Source of the DNA: an uncultured Campylobacter sp.
GTDB lineage: Bacteria > Campylobacterota > Campylobacteria > Campylobacterales > Campylobacteraceae
Assembly (NCBI GenBank): GCA_900539505.1
Contig: UQCL01000013.1
Location: forward strand, 1 to 44,000
Direction: 5' to 3'
Length of the DNA: 44,000 nucleotides
Positions 26,478 to 34,217 of this stretch are shown piece after piece. The notes under the pieces are model-generated. The model was not told where the DNA came from and did not search any database. It saw only the letters and a list, made by a program, of their open reading frames with translations. The stretch's first letter is position 1, and each line of letters opens with the position of its first letter. A program made the translations under genes and the position numbers.

Positions 26478-27332
26478 TTAAATCGCTGGTCGCACGCGCA
26501 AAAATACGGGGAAGCGCGGCTTTTTCTCGCGGGTTAAATTTTGGTATTGATAGGTGATGATCGTGCCCACCTTAGGCGGATTTGCCCGCATTTCGTCGCT
26601 AAAGCCCGTGCCTACTTTAAATTTCGCCCCGCTACGTAGATCCACGCAGCTAAGCGAGCCCATCTTACCCTCGTTTTTGCCGTAGCCCGGATTGATTTTT
26701 ACGACTTTGCAATCGCTATCGTGCGTCTTTTTGTATTTTAAAATTTTATCGCTGCGCCCGCTTTCATAAAGCGCGTTTGGATCGCGCAGCACGACCCCCT
26801 CGCCGCCAGAGGCGATGACGCGATCGAAATACGCCTGCACGTCGGCGTGCGTGCTTACCGGGGTTTGCTGTACGATGAGTAAATTTTGCGCGCCGCTTGA
26901 GGCGATAAAATTTCTTAAAATTTCCATCTTAGCGCTTAGGTTTTTCTGCTCCTTCGGCAGGTCAAACGCGTAAAATTTCACCCTGCTCCAGCGCTCATCG
27001 GGCACGCTTGCCGATACTATCGAGACGAGCTGCTCAAACTCTCCGCGCGCCGTATATAGCTCGCCGTCGACGAAAAACGGCGGAAAGCCCGCGCTCCAGC
27101 CCTCGGGGGCGTTTATGATCTTGCCGCGTCTGGAGCGCAGATTTTTGCCGTCCCAGATCGCGCGTACGCCGTCTAGCTTCTCGCTGATGACCCAGCCCGT
27201 GATATTCATGCCGGGGACGTACTCTTTAAGCAGCATCGGTTTAAATTTAGCCTCATCCGCGACCGCGCCGCAGACTAAAAATAGCGCACCCAAAACCGCG
27301 CCTTTTAAAATTTTAAAAATTTCACTTCGCAT
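26478..27332 (-). CDS. Exported ATP-type DNA ligase (LigE-like)
   Basis: Minimal ATP-dependent ligase of 284 residues with a signal peptide (residues about 1-25, hydrophobic LKGAVLGALFLVCGAVA). Motif I is EKLDGVRAIWDG with catalytic Lys52, then RSRRGKII, motif III VDGELYT, motif IV GGEGVVLRD and motif V ILKYKKT, followed by an OB domain ending ITYQYQNLTREKKPRFPVFLRVR. Periplasmic ligases of this type occur in Campylobacter, Neisseria and Haemophilus and are thought to act on incoming or extracellular DNA. The start overlaps the exonuclease stop by 11 bases, so it is co-transcribed with another DNA-processing gene. Confidence 0.92.
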   Translation of the reverse strand: MRSEIFKILKGAVLGALFLVCGAVADEAKFKPMLLKEYVPGMNITGWVISEKLDGVRAIWDGKNLRSRRGKIINAPEGWSAGFPPFFVDGELYTARGEFEQLVSIVSASVPDERWSRVKFYAFDLPKEQKNLSAKMEILRNFIASSGAQNLLIVQQTPVSTHADVQAYFDRVIASGGEGVVLRDPNALYESGRSDKILKYKKTHDSDCKVVKINPGYGKNEGKMGSLSCVDLRSGAKFKVGTGFSDEMRANPPKVGTIITYQYQNLTREKKPRFPVFLRVRPAI

Positions 27333-28683
27333 ATGCCGCTAGCTCCCTTTCTATAAAGTCGCAAAAAACGGGCGTGTAGCTAATGCCCGCGCACTCTTTT
27401 TGCAAAAATTCGCCCATCACCGCGATATAATTTAGATAGTCGTCCTTGGTGATCTTGCCGCGCAAAAGCTCGTATTTTAAAAACAGCCAGTAGGTATTGA
27501 GCACGTCGGATCTGCAGTACTCGTCGATCTTGGCCTGTTCGCCTGCGTAATACAGCTGCAAGACCTGATCGCCGTGCACGTCGTATTTGCCCGGCAGGCC
27601 CACGCTGGCGCAGATATGATCGAGCTTGAGCCCGCGCACGGCGCCAAAATCGCTGATGTGATCGAGCAGATCCAGATGAAACCGCCCGTCGTAGCGGCTG
27701 CGGTAGTTCTCCCATTTGCTCTTGTTGTTATCGCGATCGTTCGTCTCAAAATACGCCGCGGCGCTTAGATCGTAGCACATCGCGCGCGCCATAATCATCG
27801 GCAGATCGAACCCGCGCCCGTTGAAGCTCACGAGGCGCGGATTAAAATCCTCGATGAAGGTTAGGAATTTTGCGATTTTATCGCGCTCGCTCTCGCCATC
27901 AAGCGTCGAGACGCGCAAAAATCTGCCGAATCCGTCCGCCATCACGGCGCTAATGCTAACGACGCGGTGAAAGCAGACGGGCAGGAATTCGCTGCCGGTT
28001 TTTTCTTTGAAAATCTCCATCGCCCTAAGCGAGAGCAATTTGTGGTTTAAAATTTTGCTTTTATCTGCATTAAAGATCGGTTGCTCGCCGTAAATTTTAA
28101 AATTTAGCGCGTTTAACGCGAGATCTTGCGCGGAATCTAAAGCGAGATTTTCGCCCTTTGAGCTTTGGGATGCGAAGCTTTGTAGCGCAGAGCTTTCCGC
28201 CGCAAAGCTCTGAGGCGCAGGGCTTCGGAGCGTGGAATTTTCTACCGCGGAGCCCTGTGCTGCGGAGCTTTGAGGCGCGGTATCGTCGTAGGTTAAATTT
28301 AGCGACGCGGAATTTTTGGGCGCTGTATTTTGCGACATGGAATTTTCGCTCACAGAATTTCCTTGCGCGGGATTTTCAGCGGAATTTTCACTCGCGAAGC
28401 TTTGAGACGCGACGTCTTGCTGCGTAAAGCTTTGAGGTGCAGAATTTTGCTCGGAATTTACAATTTTAGAATTCTGCTCCGCCGAATTTACGGCAAAATT
28501 TAAAGACGCGCTTTGCTTCTCGCTGTCGATCTTTTGCGAGAGCTGCGCGTCAAGAAGCTTTGCGAAGCTTTTTTTATCGAAAGGCTCGAAGCAGCCCGCG
28601 ATCGCATCCTCGTCCAGCACCCGCACCAGCGCCGCTACGTCTGGGATCGTCTCGCAATCAAATACGCAGATGTAATCTTTCAT
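27322..28683 (-). CDS. Predicted 3'-5' exonuclease (PolB-like DEDDy) with large insert
   Basis: Resembles the stand-alone PolB-type proofreading exonuclease family. ExoI motif FDCETIPD (D9, E11), ExoII VSFNGRGFDLPMIMARA, ExoIII YCRSDVLNTYWLFLKY (Tyr and Asp), so metal-binding residues are all present. RFHLDLLDHISDFG and LDHICASVGLPGKYD are family features. 453 residues, about 140 more than expected. The extra sequence is one Gln/Asn/Ser/Ala block at about 53-195, between SQKID and LNFKIYG. In DNA the block is a degenerate repeat of GAATTTT and AGCTTTG words and is open on both strands. AAGG is 6 bases before the ATG. 54 bases downstream of fabI. Confidence 0.92.
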   Translation of the reverse strand: MKDYICVFDCETIPDVAALVRVLDEDAIAGCFEPFDKKSFAKLLDAQLSQKIDSEKQSASLNFAVNSAEQNSKIVNSEQNSAPQSFTQQDVASQSFASENSAENPAQGNSVSENSMSQNTAPKNSASLNLTYDDTAPQSSAAQGSAVENSTLRSPAPQSFAAESSALQSFASQSSKGENLALDSAQDLALNALNFKIYGEQPIFNADKSKILNHKLLSLRAMEIFKEKTGSEFLPVCFHRVVSISAVMADGFGRFLRVSTLDGESERDKIAKFLTFIEDFNPRLVSFNGRGFDLPMIMARAMCYDLSAAAYFETNDRDNNKSKWENYRSRYDGRFHLDLLDHISDFGAVRGLKLDHICASVGLPGKYDVHGDQVLQLYYAGEQAKIDEYCRSDVLNTYWLFLKYELLRGKITKDDYLNYIAVMGEFLQKECAGISYTPVFCDFIERELAAYAK

Positions 28684-28737
28684 TTTCTACCTTTAAATTT
28701 TGCGGCGCGCGTCAAATTTAGCCTTTTTGTACGCCGC

Positions 28738-29565
28738 TTATTCGGCCTTGCCCGCATCCCACGCGAGGATCGTCTTACCTTCGGCATCGGTCGCCACGTC
28801 GCCCATGCCCATGATGTTGTAGCCGCAGTCGACGTAGTGCACCTCGCCGGTCACGCCGCTGGCAAGGTCGCTGAGCAGGTACATCGCGCTGTTGCCGACG
28901 TCTTGCGTCGTGACATTGCGTTTTAGCGGCGCGTTGATCTCGTTGTAGCGCAAAATCATCCTAAAATCGCCTATTCCGCTTGCCGCAAGCGTTTTGATCG
29001 GGCCCGCGCTGATAGCGTTTACGCGGATACCGCGCGCGCCAAGATCGTGAGCGAGATAGCGCACGGAGCTTTCAAGAGCTGCTTTTGCGACGCCCATTAC
29101 GTTGTAGTGAGGAACGAATTTCGGTCCGCCAAGATATGTAAGGGTTAGCACCGAGCCGCCCTCTTTTAGCACTGGAAGCACCGCACGCGTGAGGCTCAGT
29201 AGCGAATATACGCTCGTACCCATCGCGATATCAAAGGCTTCTTTACTCGTGTTTACAAACTCGCCCTCAAGAGCTTCTTTTGGCGCATAGGCCACTGCGT
29301 GCACGACGAAATCTATCTCGCCAAGATCCGCTTTAATACGATCCGCAAGGCCGTCTAGGTGAGCTTGGTTGTTTACGTCAAGCTCATAGACGAATTTGCT
29401 GCCAAACTCCTCCGCGATCGGCTCTACGCGTTTTTTTAGCGCGTCGTTTAGGTAGGTAAACGCCATCTGCGCACCCTGTGCGTGACAAGCTTCAGCGATG
29501 CCGTAAGCGATGGATTTGGCGTTAGCGACGCCGACGATGAGACCCCTTTTTCCTTTTAAAATCAT
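28738..29565 (-). CDS. fabI: Enoyl-ACP reductase
   Basis: NADH-dependent last step of fatty-acid chain elongation. SDR of 275 residues. N-terminal GLIVGVANAKSIAYGIA nucleotide loop and the FabI-type active site Tyr-x6-Lys in HYNVMGVAK (Y154, K161). RVNAISAGPIKTLAASGIGDF is the substrate-binding region. AAAGGAGAAATA gives a strong start. Order tpiA-fabI as in C. jejuni, but here an inverted-repeat element and a 36-codon ORF lie between them. Confidence 0.97.
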   Translation of the reverse strand: MILKGKRGLIVGVANAKSIAYGIAEACHAQGAQMAFTYLNDALKKRVEPIAEEFGSKFVYELDVNNQAHLDGLADRIKADLGEIDFVVHAVAYAPKEALEGEFVNTSKEAFDIAMGTSVYSLLSLTRAVLPVLKEGGSVLTLTYLGGPKFVPHYNVMGVAKAALESSVRYLAHDLGARGIRVNAISAGPIKTLAASGIGDFRMILRYNEINAPLKRNVTTQDVGNSAMYLLSDLASGVTGEVHYVDCGYNIMGMGDVATDAEGKTILAWDAGKAE

Positions 29566-29575
29566 TATTTCTCCT

Positions 29576-29686
29576 TTAAAATTTGCTTGGCTTTTGAGCG
29601 CCTTTGAATGAGTTTTGATTTTGCTCCCTGCGACAGGCTACATGCCTAGTCTCGGTCGCAAAATCTGCAACAACATTCAAATCCAT
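29576..29686 (-). CDS. 36-aa ORF from repeat arm, ends at fabI ribosome site
   Basis: The frame gives MDLNVVADFATETRHVACRR and 16 more residues (ending KPSKF), with AAGGA 7 bases before the ATG. Its TAA touches the AAGGAG of fabI, so translation could couple. It is encoded almost entirely by the left inverted-repeat arm. The right arm encodes a related but truncated start (MYFNVVQKF, plus strand, ATG 29792). I suspect a repeat-borne ORF rather than a dedicated gene. Confidence 0.3.
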   Translation of the reverse strand: MDLNVVADFATETRHVACRREQNQNSFKGAQKPSKF

Positions 29687-29883
29687 CTTAAAATCCTTCG
29701 CAATTTGACTTAAAATTCTACAAATTAAAATTCGCAAAATCTCGCGAAACGCCAAATTTTAAACGCAATTCGATAGCGGCAGTATCGTGAGATGTATTTT
29801 AATGTTGTGCAGAAATTTTAAATCAAGACTAGGCGCATAGCCTGTCGCGGACTTAAAATTTCAAACTCATTAAAAGACGCTCA
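29595..29883. repeat. 289-bp inverted-repeat element, two 94-bp arms
   Basis: Left arm 29595-29688 and right arm 29790-29883 are imperfect reverse complements over their full 94 bases. Shared blocks include TGAGCG at the outer ends, TAATGAGTTT / GAATGAGTTT, GCGACAGGCTA, GCCTAGTCT, CTGCA(A)CAACATT and CATCT at the inner ends. The central 101 bases (29689-29789) are AT-rich with a small hairpin CGATA...TATCG. Each arm also holds AGGC...GCCT, a local stem. The right end overlaps the tpiA stop by 3 bases. It could be a MITE-like element or two head-to-head copies of a dispersed repeat. Confidence 0.7.
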
Positions 29884-30573
29884 CGAGACGACGCGTATAA
29901 GCTCCAAAAACTTCGATGCGTCCCAGCTCGCCGTCCCCACTAGCACCCCATCGCAACCTCTTATCGCGCAAATTTTTGCGATATTTTCAGCATTCACGCT
30001 GCCGCCGTAAAGCAGCGGCGCGGAGCTTTTAGCACGCAAGAAATTTAGCATTCTTTCGATCTGCTCACGCTGCGCGCTTCTGCCCGTGCCGATCGCCCAG
30101 ACGGGCTCGTAGGCTAGTACTAAGCTCGGATATTTCAGATCGATACCCTCAAGCTGTGTCGCTACAAACTCCTCGCTGCGGTTTTGCGCAAATGCCGCCT
30201 CCTCCTCGCCGACGCAAAAAACGATGCGCCAGCCCTGCGCTGCGGCAAAACCGAATTTCTCTCTTATCAGCTCCGCGCTCTCGCCCAAAATGGCGCGCCG
30301 CTCGCTGTGACCGATAAGAACGGTTTTGATGTCAAATTCCACCAGCATATCGCCGCCGATCTCGCCCGTAAAGCTACCGTGCGCGGCAGGATAGAAATTT
30401 TGCGCGCCTTGGATGAAATTTTTCGCCCCCGCACAAAATGCGCTAGCGGGAGGAAAAACCAAAATTTCATCTTCGCGCGAAATTAGGCCCGCCAAGCCTT
30501 CATCTAAAGCCTTAGCGTACCGCTCAAAACTAGCGCGAGTATGGTTGCATTTAAGATTCGCCGCTAGTATCAT
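29881..30573 (-). CDS. tpiA: Triosephosphate isomerase
   Basis: Interconverts dihydroxyacetone phosphate and glyceraldehyde 3-phosphate; gluconeogenic in most Campylobacter. TIM barrel of 230 residues, slightly short as in related species. Catalytic set: N6 and K8 (AANLKCN), H89 (IGHSERR) and E156 in AYEPVWAIGTG, with phosphate loop LLYGGSVN and GVLVGTAS. The ATG overlaps the pgk stop (ATGA) with GGAG 5 bases ahead. Its last codons fall at the end of the inverted-repeat element. Confidence 0.97.
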   Translation of the reverse strand: MILAANLKCNHTRASFERYAKALDEGLAGLISREDEILVFPPASAFCAGAKNFIQGAQNFYPAAHGSFTGEIGGDMLVEFDIKTVLIGHSERRAILGESAELIREKFGFAAAQGWRIVFCVGEEEAAFAQNRSEEFVATQLEGIDLKYPSLVLAYEPVWAIGTGRSAQREQIERMLNFLRAKSSAPLLYGGSVNAENIAKICAIRGCDGVLVGTASWDASKFLELIRVVS

Positions 30574-31781
30574 CGCAGCTCCGTTTTAGCAGTAAGCACT
30601 CGCACGCCCGGCAGCTCCTTGCCCTCGATGAGTTCTAAGCTCGCGCCGCCTCCGGTAGAAATAAAAGTCATATCATCGGCGTTGCCCGCGCGTTCGACGA
30701 CATCTGCAGTATCGCCGCCGCCCACTACGGTCGTGGCGTCGCTATCTGCGATCGCGTGCGATATATGCAGGCTGCCGCGAGCGAATTTATCGATCTCAAA
30801 AACCCCCATCGGTCCGTTCCACCAGATCGTTTGTGCATCGTCTAAGGCTTCTTTAAAAAGCGCTACGGTCGCAGGTCCGATATCTAGCCCCATCCAATCG
30901 CTTGGAATTTCTTGGACGGTAACCTTTTTTGTAACGGCATCTTGCGAGCATTGCGGAGCTGCGACGGCATCGACGGGGATATAAATTTTAACCCCAAGCT
31001 CGCGAGCATTGCGGAGAATATTTTTTGCTTCCTCGATTAGATCCTCTTCGAGCAAAGATTTGCCGATGTCATATCCGACGGCTTTTAAAAATGTAAACGC
31101 CATGCCGCCTCCGATGATGAGCTTATCGACTTTAGGAAGTAAATTTTTAAGCGCCTGAAGCTTGCCGCTTACTTTGCTGCCACCCGTTACGGCTACGAAA
31201 GGACGCGCAGGATCTTTAATAAGGTCTTTGGCGAATTTTATCTCTTTTAGCAATAAAAATCCCGCCGCCTTATGCGCCTCATCGTAGAATTTCGTAATCG
31301 CCTCTACCGAAGCATGCGCGCGGTGGCATACGCCAAAAGCATCGTTGATATAAAATTCCGCGTAGCTCGCAAGCCTCTTAGCTAGTGCTTCGTCATTTTT
31401 GCTCTCGCCCTTTTCGAAGCGCAGATTATCTAGTAGAAGCACTTCGCCCTTTTTAAGCGAATTTACCGCAGCTCCAGCTTCCTCGCCCGCGACATCAGAG
31501 ACAAATTTTATCTCGCGTTCCAAAAGCCTAGATAGCCTCTTTACCACAGGCTTTAGGCTAAGTCTTTCTTCGTATCCGTTTTTCGGGCGTCCTAAGTGGC
31601 TGGCTAAAATTACCGCGCAGCCCTCGTCTAAGCAATATTTAATCGTAGGGATAGACGAACGGATGCGACGATCGTCCGTAATATTGCAAAACTCATCCAT
31701 CGGCACGTTAAAATCGCACCTGATAAAAACGCGCGCGCCGTCTTTGAATTTCAAATCTTTAATCGAAAGAATTTCACCCAT
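30570..31781 (-). CDS. pgk: Phosphoglycerate kinase
   Basis: Reversible phosphotransfer between 1,3-bisphosphoglycerate and ADP. 403 residues. RCDFNVPMD, SHLGRPKNG, the AVTGGSKVSGKL hinge region, WNGPMGVFE and TVVGGGDT are all present. A frame start at 31805 was rejected: AAGGAAATAAG lies just before the ATG at 31781, one base past the gapA stop. Part of gapA-pgk-tpiA. Confidence 0.97.
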   Translation of the reverse strand: MGEILSIKDLKFKDGARVFIRCDFNVPMDEFCNITDDRRIRSSIPTIKYCLDEGCAVILASHLGRPKNGYEERLSLKPVVKRLSRLLEREIKFVSDVAGEEAGAAVNSLKKGEVLLLDNLRFEKGESKNDEALAKRLASYAEFYINDAFGVCHRAHASVEAITKFYDEAHKAAGFLLLKEIKFAKDLIKDPARPFVAVTGGSKVSGKLQALKNLLPKVDKLIIGGGMAFTFLKAVGYDIGKSLLEEDLIEEAKNILRNARELGVKIYIPVDAVAAPQCSQDAVTKKVTVQEIPSDWMGLDIGPATVALFKEALDDAQTIWWNGPMGVFEIDKFARGSLHISHAIADSDATTVVGGGDTADVVERAGNADDMTFISTGGGASLELIEGKELPGVRVLTAKTELR

Positions 31782-31782
31782 C

Positions 31783-32787
31783 TTATTTCCTTCTTTTTGC
31801 CGCATATAAGGCTAAATCGATGAGGCGCTCGCTATATCCCCACTCGTTGTCATACCAGCTCATCACTTTTATAAGATTACCGTCAATTACCTGCGTGCAG
31901 TCGCTAGCTACGATGCTGGAGTATTCTGAAGTACAAAAATCGCTGCTGACACGGCTATCGTCGTCTACGAGCAAAATTCCTTTCATCTCTTTAGAGGCAT
32001 AGCGGCGGAAAATTTCATTTAGCTCCTCAGCACTCGTCTGTTTACGCGTTAGCACCGTTAGATCAACCATCGAAACGTTAGCCACCGGCACGCGCACCGA
32101 TTGTCCGTGCATCTTACCGTTTAGCTGCGGAAGTACCTTACTAATCGCTTTTGCCGCACCCGTCGTAGTCGGAGCGATATTAAGAGCCGCGGCGCGTGAA
32201 CGGCGAAAATCCTTGGCTTTTACATCGACTAGACTCTGTCCATGTGTATAAGCGTGAATGGTCGTCATCAGACCCTTTTCGATACCAAGCTCATCGTCTA
32301 GAATTTTTGCAATCGGAGCTAGGCCGTTAGTGGTGCAGCTAGCGTTTGAGATGACGCGCTGTCCTGCATAAGCGCCCTCATTAACGCCGATTACGAAAGT
32401 AGGCGTATCATCCTTGGCAGGCGCGCTCATTACGACTACGCCGATACCGTTATCTATGAACGGCTTGCATTTTTCACTCGTTAAAAACGCACCCGTACAT
32501 TCAAGCACAGCTTCTGCACCATCGCCCGCAAAATCAAGCTCCGCAGGCTCTCTGGTGGAATAGACGCGGATCTTTTTGCCGTCTACGGCTATGCATTCGT
32601 CGCTTAGAATTTCTACTTTTTTACGAAATTCGCCGTGAACCGTGTCGTATTGAAGCAGGTATCTCGTAAGCTCGCGCTTAGCGGTATCGTTGATCGCCAC
32701 AAGCTCCACATCGTCCCTGCTTAGCGCAATTCTAGCCGCGCACCTACCGATCCTTCCAAAGCCGTTAATTGCGATTTTTACTGCCAT
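31783..32787 (-). CDS. gapA: Glyceraldehyde-3-phosphate dehydrogenase
   Basis: Oxidises glyceraldehyde 3-phosphate with phosphate and NAD(P), or runs in reverse. 334 residues. Rossmann start INGFGRIGRC; catalytic Cys151 in SNASCTTN; HAYTHGQSLVD; RAAALNIAPTTTGAAKA; WYDNEWGYS near the end. AAGGAGAACCTT precedes the ATG. It is the first gene of the long minus-strand array and shares a 137-base divergent promoter region with the lipoprotein gene at 32925. A possible -10 for it (TAAAAT, minus, 32822-32827) lies 35 bases upstream. Confidence 0.97.
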   Translation of the reverse strand: MAVKIAINGFGRIGRCAARIALSRDDVELVAINDTAKRELTRYLLQYDTVHGEFRKKVEILSDECIAVDGKKIRVYSTREPAELDFAGDGAEAVLECTGAFLTSEKCKPFIDNGIGVVVMSAPAKDDTPTFVIGVNEGAYAGQRVISNASCTTNGLAPIAKILDDELGIEKGLMTTIHAYTHGQSLVDVKAKDFRRSRAAALNIAPTTTGAAKAISKVLPQLNGKMHGQSVRVPVANVSMVDLTVLTRKQTSAEELNEIFRRYASKEMKGILLVDDDSRVSSDFCTSEYSSIVASDCTQVIDGNLIKVMSWYDNEWGYSERLIDLALYAAKRRK

Positions 32788-32891
32788 AAGGTTCTCCTTA
32801 TTTGGGATGTTTTCAGCTAGAATTTTACTAAATTTGGGTTAATCTTTGATTAAATAAAAAGTCGCGAAATCTAGGATTTACTTTTTGGCTA

Positions 32892-32897
32892 TATAAT
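32892..32897 (+). promoter_or_regulatory. -10 box (TATAAT) for the MliC-like lipoprotein gene
   Basis: CTTTTTGGCTATATAATTCG has the T-rich run and TATAAT typical of Campylobacter sigma-70 promoters. It ends 27 bases before the ATG at 32925, with AAAGGAG (32913-32919) as the ribosome site. Confidence 0.65.
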
Positions 32898-32924
32898 TCG
32901 CGAACTTTTTTTAAAGGAGAAAAA

Positions 32925-33302
32925 ATGAGACGAATTGTATTCTCATCATTAGCGGCAATCGCGATTTTAAGCGGATGCAACCAACCTAAGGCCGATACGG
33001 CTCCGCAGCAAAAGCAAGAGTCCGTAGCGCACACGATCGTATTTCTACTCGGAGATACCGGAGATAAGCGCATCAGCCTTAGCTCGAACGATATGTTCGC
33101 AACGGGCGTGTTAACCGATGAAAAGGGTAAAAAGCATAATCTCAAACGCGCGGCTTCCGCAAGCGGTATAATGCTTACGAACGCCGAAGGCATCGAGCTT
33201 CTTTTCAAACGCGGAGAGGGAGTGTATACACCGGGAAAAGGCAAGAAGGATATTCCGGTAACCTACACCGAGCACGAGCACAAAAGCGGCGAAATGATGT
33301 AG
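32925..33302 (+). CDS. Lipoprotein, MliC-like (possible C-type lysozyme inhibitor)
   Basis: 125 residues. Signal peptide with lipobox ILSGC, lipidated Cys18. The middle, GVLTDEKGKKHNLKRAASASG followed by IELLFKRGEGVY, resembles the MliC domain pattern (a strand, L-x-R-x2-SASG, then a strand ending in a K-G pair). Members inhibit host lysozyme from the outer membrane or periplasm. The usual Trp and disulfide Cys of MliC are not evident, so the match is partial. AAAGGAG precedes the ATG. Single-gene unit with its own promoter and terminator. Confidence 0.75.
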   Translation: MRRIVFSSLAAIAILSGCNQPKADTAPQQKQESVAHTIVFLLGDTGDKRISLSSNDMFATGVLTDEKGKKHNLKRAASASGIMLTNAEGIELLFKRGEGVYTPGKGKKDIPVTYTEHEHKSGEMM

Positions 33303-33309
33303 CCGCGGC

Positions 33310-33354
33310 GGGGTTAAATTTAAGCGCCCGCAAAAGCGAATTAAATTTAACCCC
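33310..33354 (+). terminator. Terminator after lipoprotein gene
   Basis: GGGGTTAAATTTAA (33310-33323) and TTAAATTTAACCCC (33341-33354) form a perfect 14-bp stem, followed by TTATTTCTGCTTCTTT. It starts 8 bases past the stop. Its right arm is also the head of the first 38-bp tandem unit. Confidence 0.75.
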
Positions 33355-33455
33355 TTATTTCTGCTTCTTTATCCGTAGCAAAATTTAACTCTCGTTTCGA
33401 CCTCTTTGATCTGCGCTAAAATTTAACCTTTTATTTTCGCTTCTTTCATCTACAC
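33343..33455. repeat. Degenerate 38-bp tandem repeat, three units
   Basis: Units at 33343-33380, 33381-33418 and 33419-33455 each begin AAATTTAAC, have a central CTTCTTT or CCTCTTT and end ATC(T/C)GCGCTA, ATCCGTAGCA or ATCTACAC. A fourth start (AAATTGAGC, 33456) decays at once. Identity between units is moderate. Not a CRISPR: there are no distinct spacers. Confidence 0.6.
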
Positions 33456-33674
33456 AAATTGAGCTTTTTTGCGAATTTAAGTTTGTGCTCACTGAAAGCA
33501 AGCTCCGCAAGCCCGAAATCCCTAAATTTTACAAAATACCCATTTGATCTGCGCTTTACCAGCGAATTTCTTGATCTTCAACCGAATTTCACTTCAAATT
33601 CGCTAAACTGCGCTGAAATTTTAGCAGACCGGTGCAAATACGGCGTAAAATAGATCATTTAGCGAGATTGCCGC

Positions 33675-34118
33675 ATGGATAGCATTAAATTTTACCTAAA
33701 CGATTACGAAATTGAGGGCGAAAGCTTTACCGAAGTCGTCGTTGCGATAAACGGCGAGCCTCTGCTTGAGCTGATTAAGCGGTGCGAGCAAAGCTTTGCG
33801 GCGAAAGAGGGGCAAGCTAGCATCGCGGGAGACTACGCCTACTTAAACTTGATCGATTTTGAGGAGCTATTTTTACGTGCAGCGCTTGAGGCTGATTTGG
33901 CACAAGATGAGCGAAATGCCGTCCTACTGGGCTGTCCGTGCGGGATCTGGGACTGCTGGTATCTCGCGCTTAGGGTTAAATTTGAAACAGAGACGGTTAA
34001 GCTTTACGAGTTTAAAAACCCGCGCCGCAGAGATTGGCAGTATGGGCTTGAGTTTAAATTTGACCGCGTGAGCTTTGTGAGCGAAATTTCTAAAATTGCC
34101 TCTTTTAATAAGCTCTAA
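33675..34118 (+). CDS. Hypothetical protein, 147 aa, CPCG-x3-CW motif
   Basis: I do not recognise the family. Acidic, soluble, no signal peptide. A noticeable motif is GCPCGIWDCWYLALRV (about 96-111), three Cys and two Trp in a short span, which may bind a metal or build a tight core. It ends with a KF/RR-rich tail. The ribosome site is weak. It lies alone on the plus strand and converges with the barstar gene. It may be an uncharacterised cytoplasmic protein of the bacteriocin-immunity size class, but nothing shows that. Confidence 0.6.
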   Translation: MDSIKFYLNDYEIEGESFTEVVVAINGEPLLELIKRCEQSFAAKEGQASIAGDYAYLNLIDFEELFLRAALEADLAQDERNAVLLGCPCGIWDCWYLALRVKFETETVKLYEFKNPRRRDWQYGLEFKFDRVSFVSEISKIASFNKL

Positions 34119-34217
34119 AATTCGCAAATTTAACGGCGCGCTCGAAACTGTGCCGAAACAAACCTATCTTTGCCTCGGCAAAATTTAGCTTTGAGACGAT
34201 GAGGGCGCCGCGAAAGC

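Larger units (their letters stand above)
33303..33674. other. Gene-free spacer with terminator and tandem repeats
   Basis: Holds the lipoprotein terminator (33310-33354), a three-unit 38-bp degenerate repeat (33343-33455) and then AT-rich sequence with further GATCTGCGCT pieces (near 33546). A 64-codon frame starting at a TTG (33459) has no ribosome site and I discount it. TAAAAT at 33646-33651 could be the -10 box of the next gene. Confidence 0.5.

Noticed and set aside
28158..28427. 89-codon plus-strand frame opposite the exonuclease insert
   Set aside because: Antisense of the Gln/Ser/Asn block; no ribosome site and no recognisable features.
33343..33455. CRISPR array
   Set aside because: Units are contiguous 38-bp degenerate repeats without spacers and no cas genes are near.
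33459..33653. 64-codon frame starting at TTG
   Set aside because: No ribosome site and it starts in the tail of the tandem repeat; composition matches spacer.
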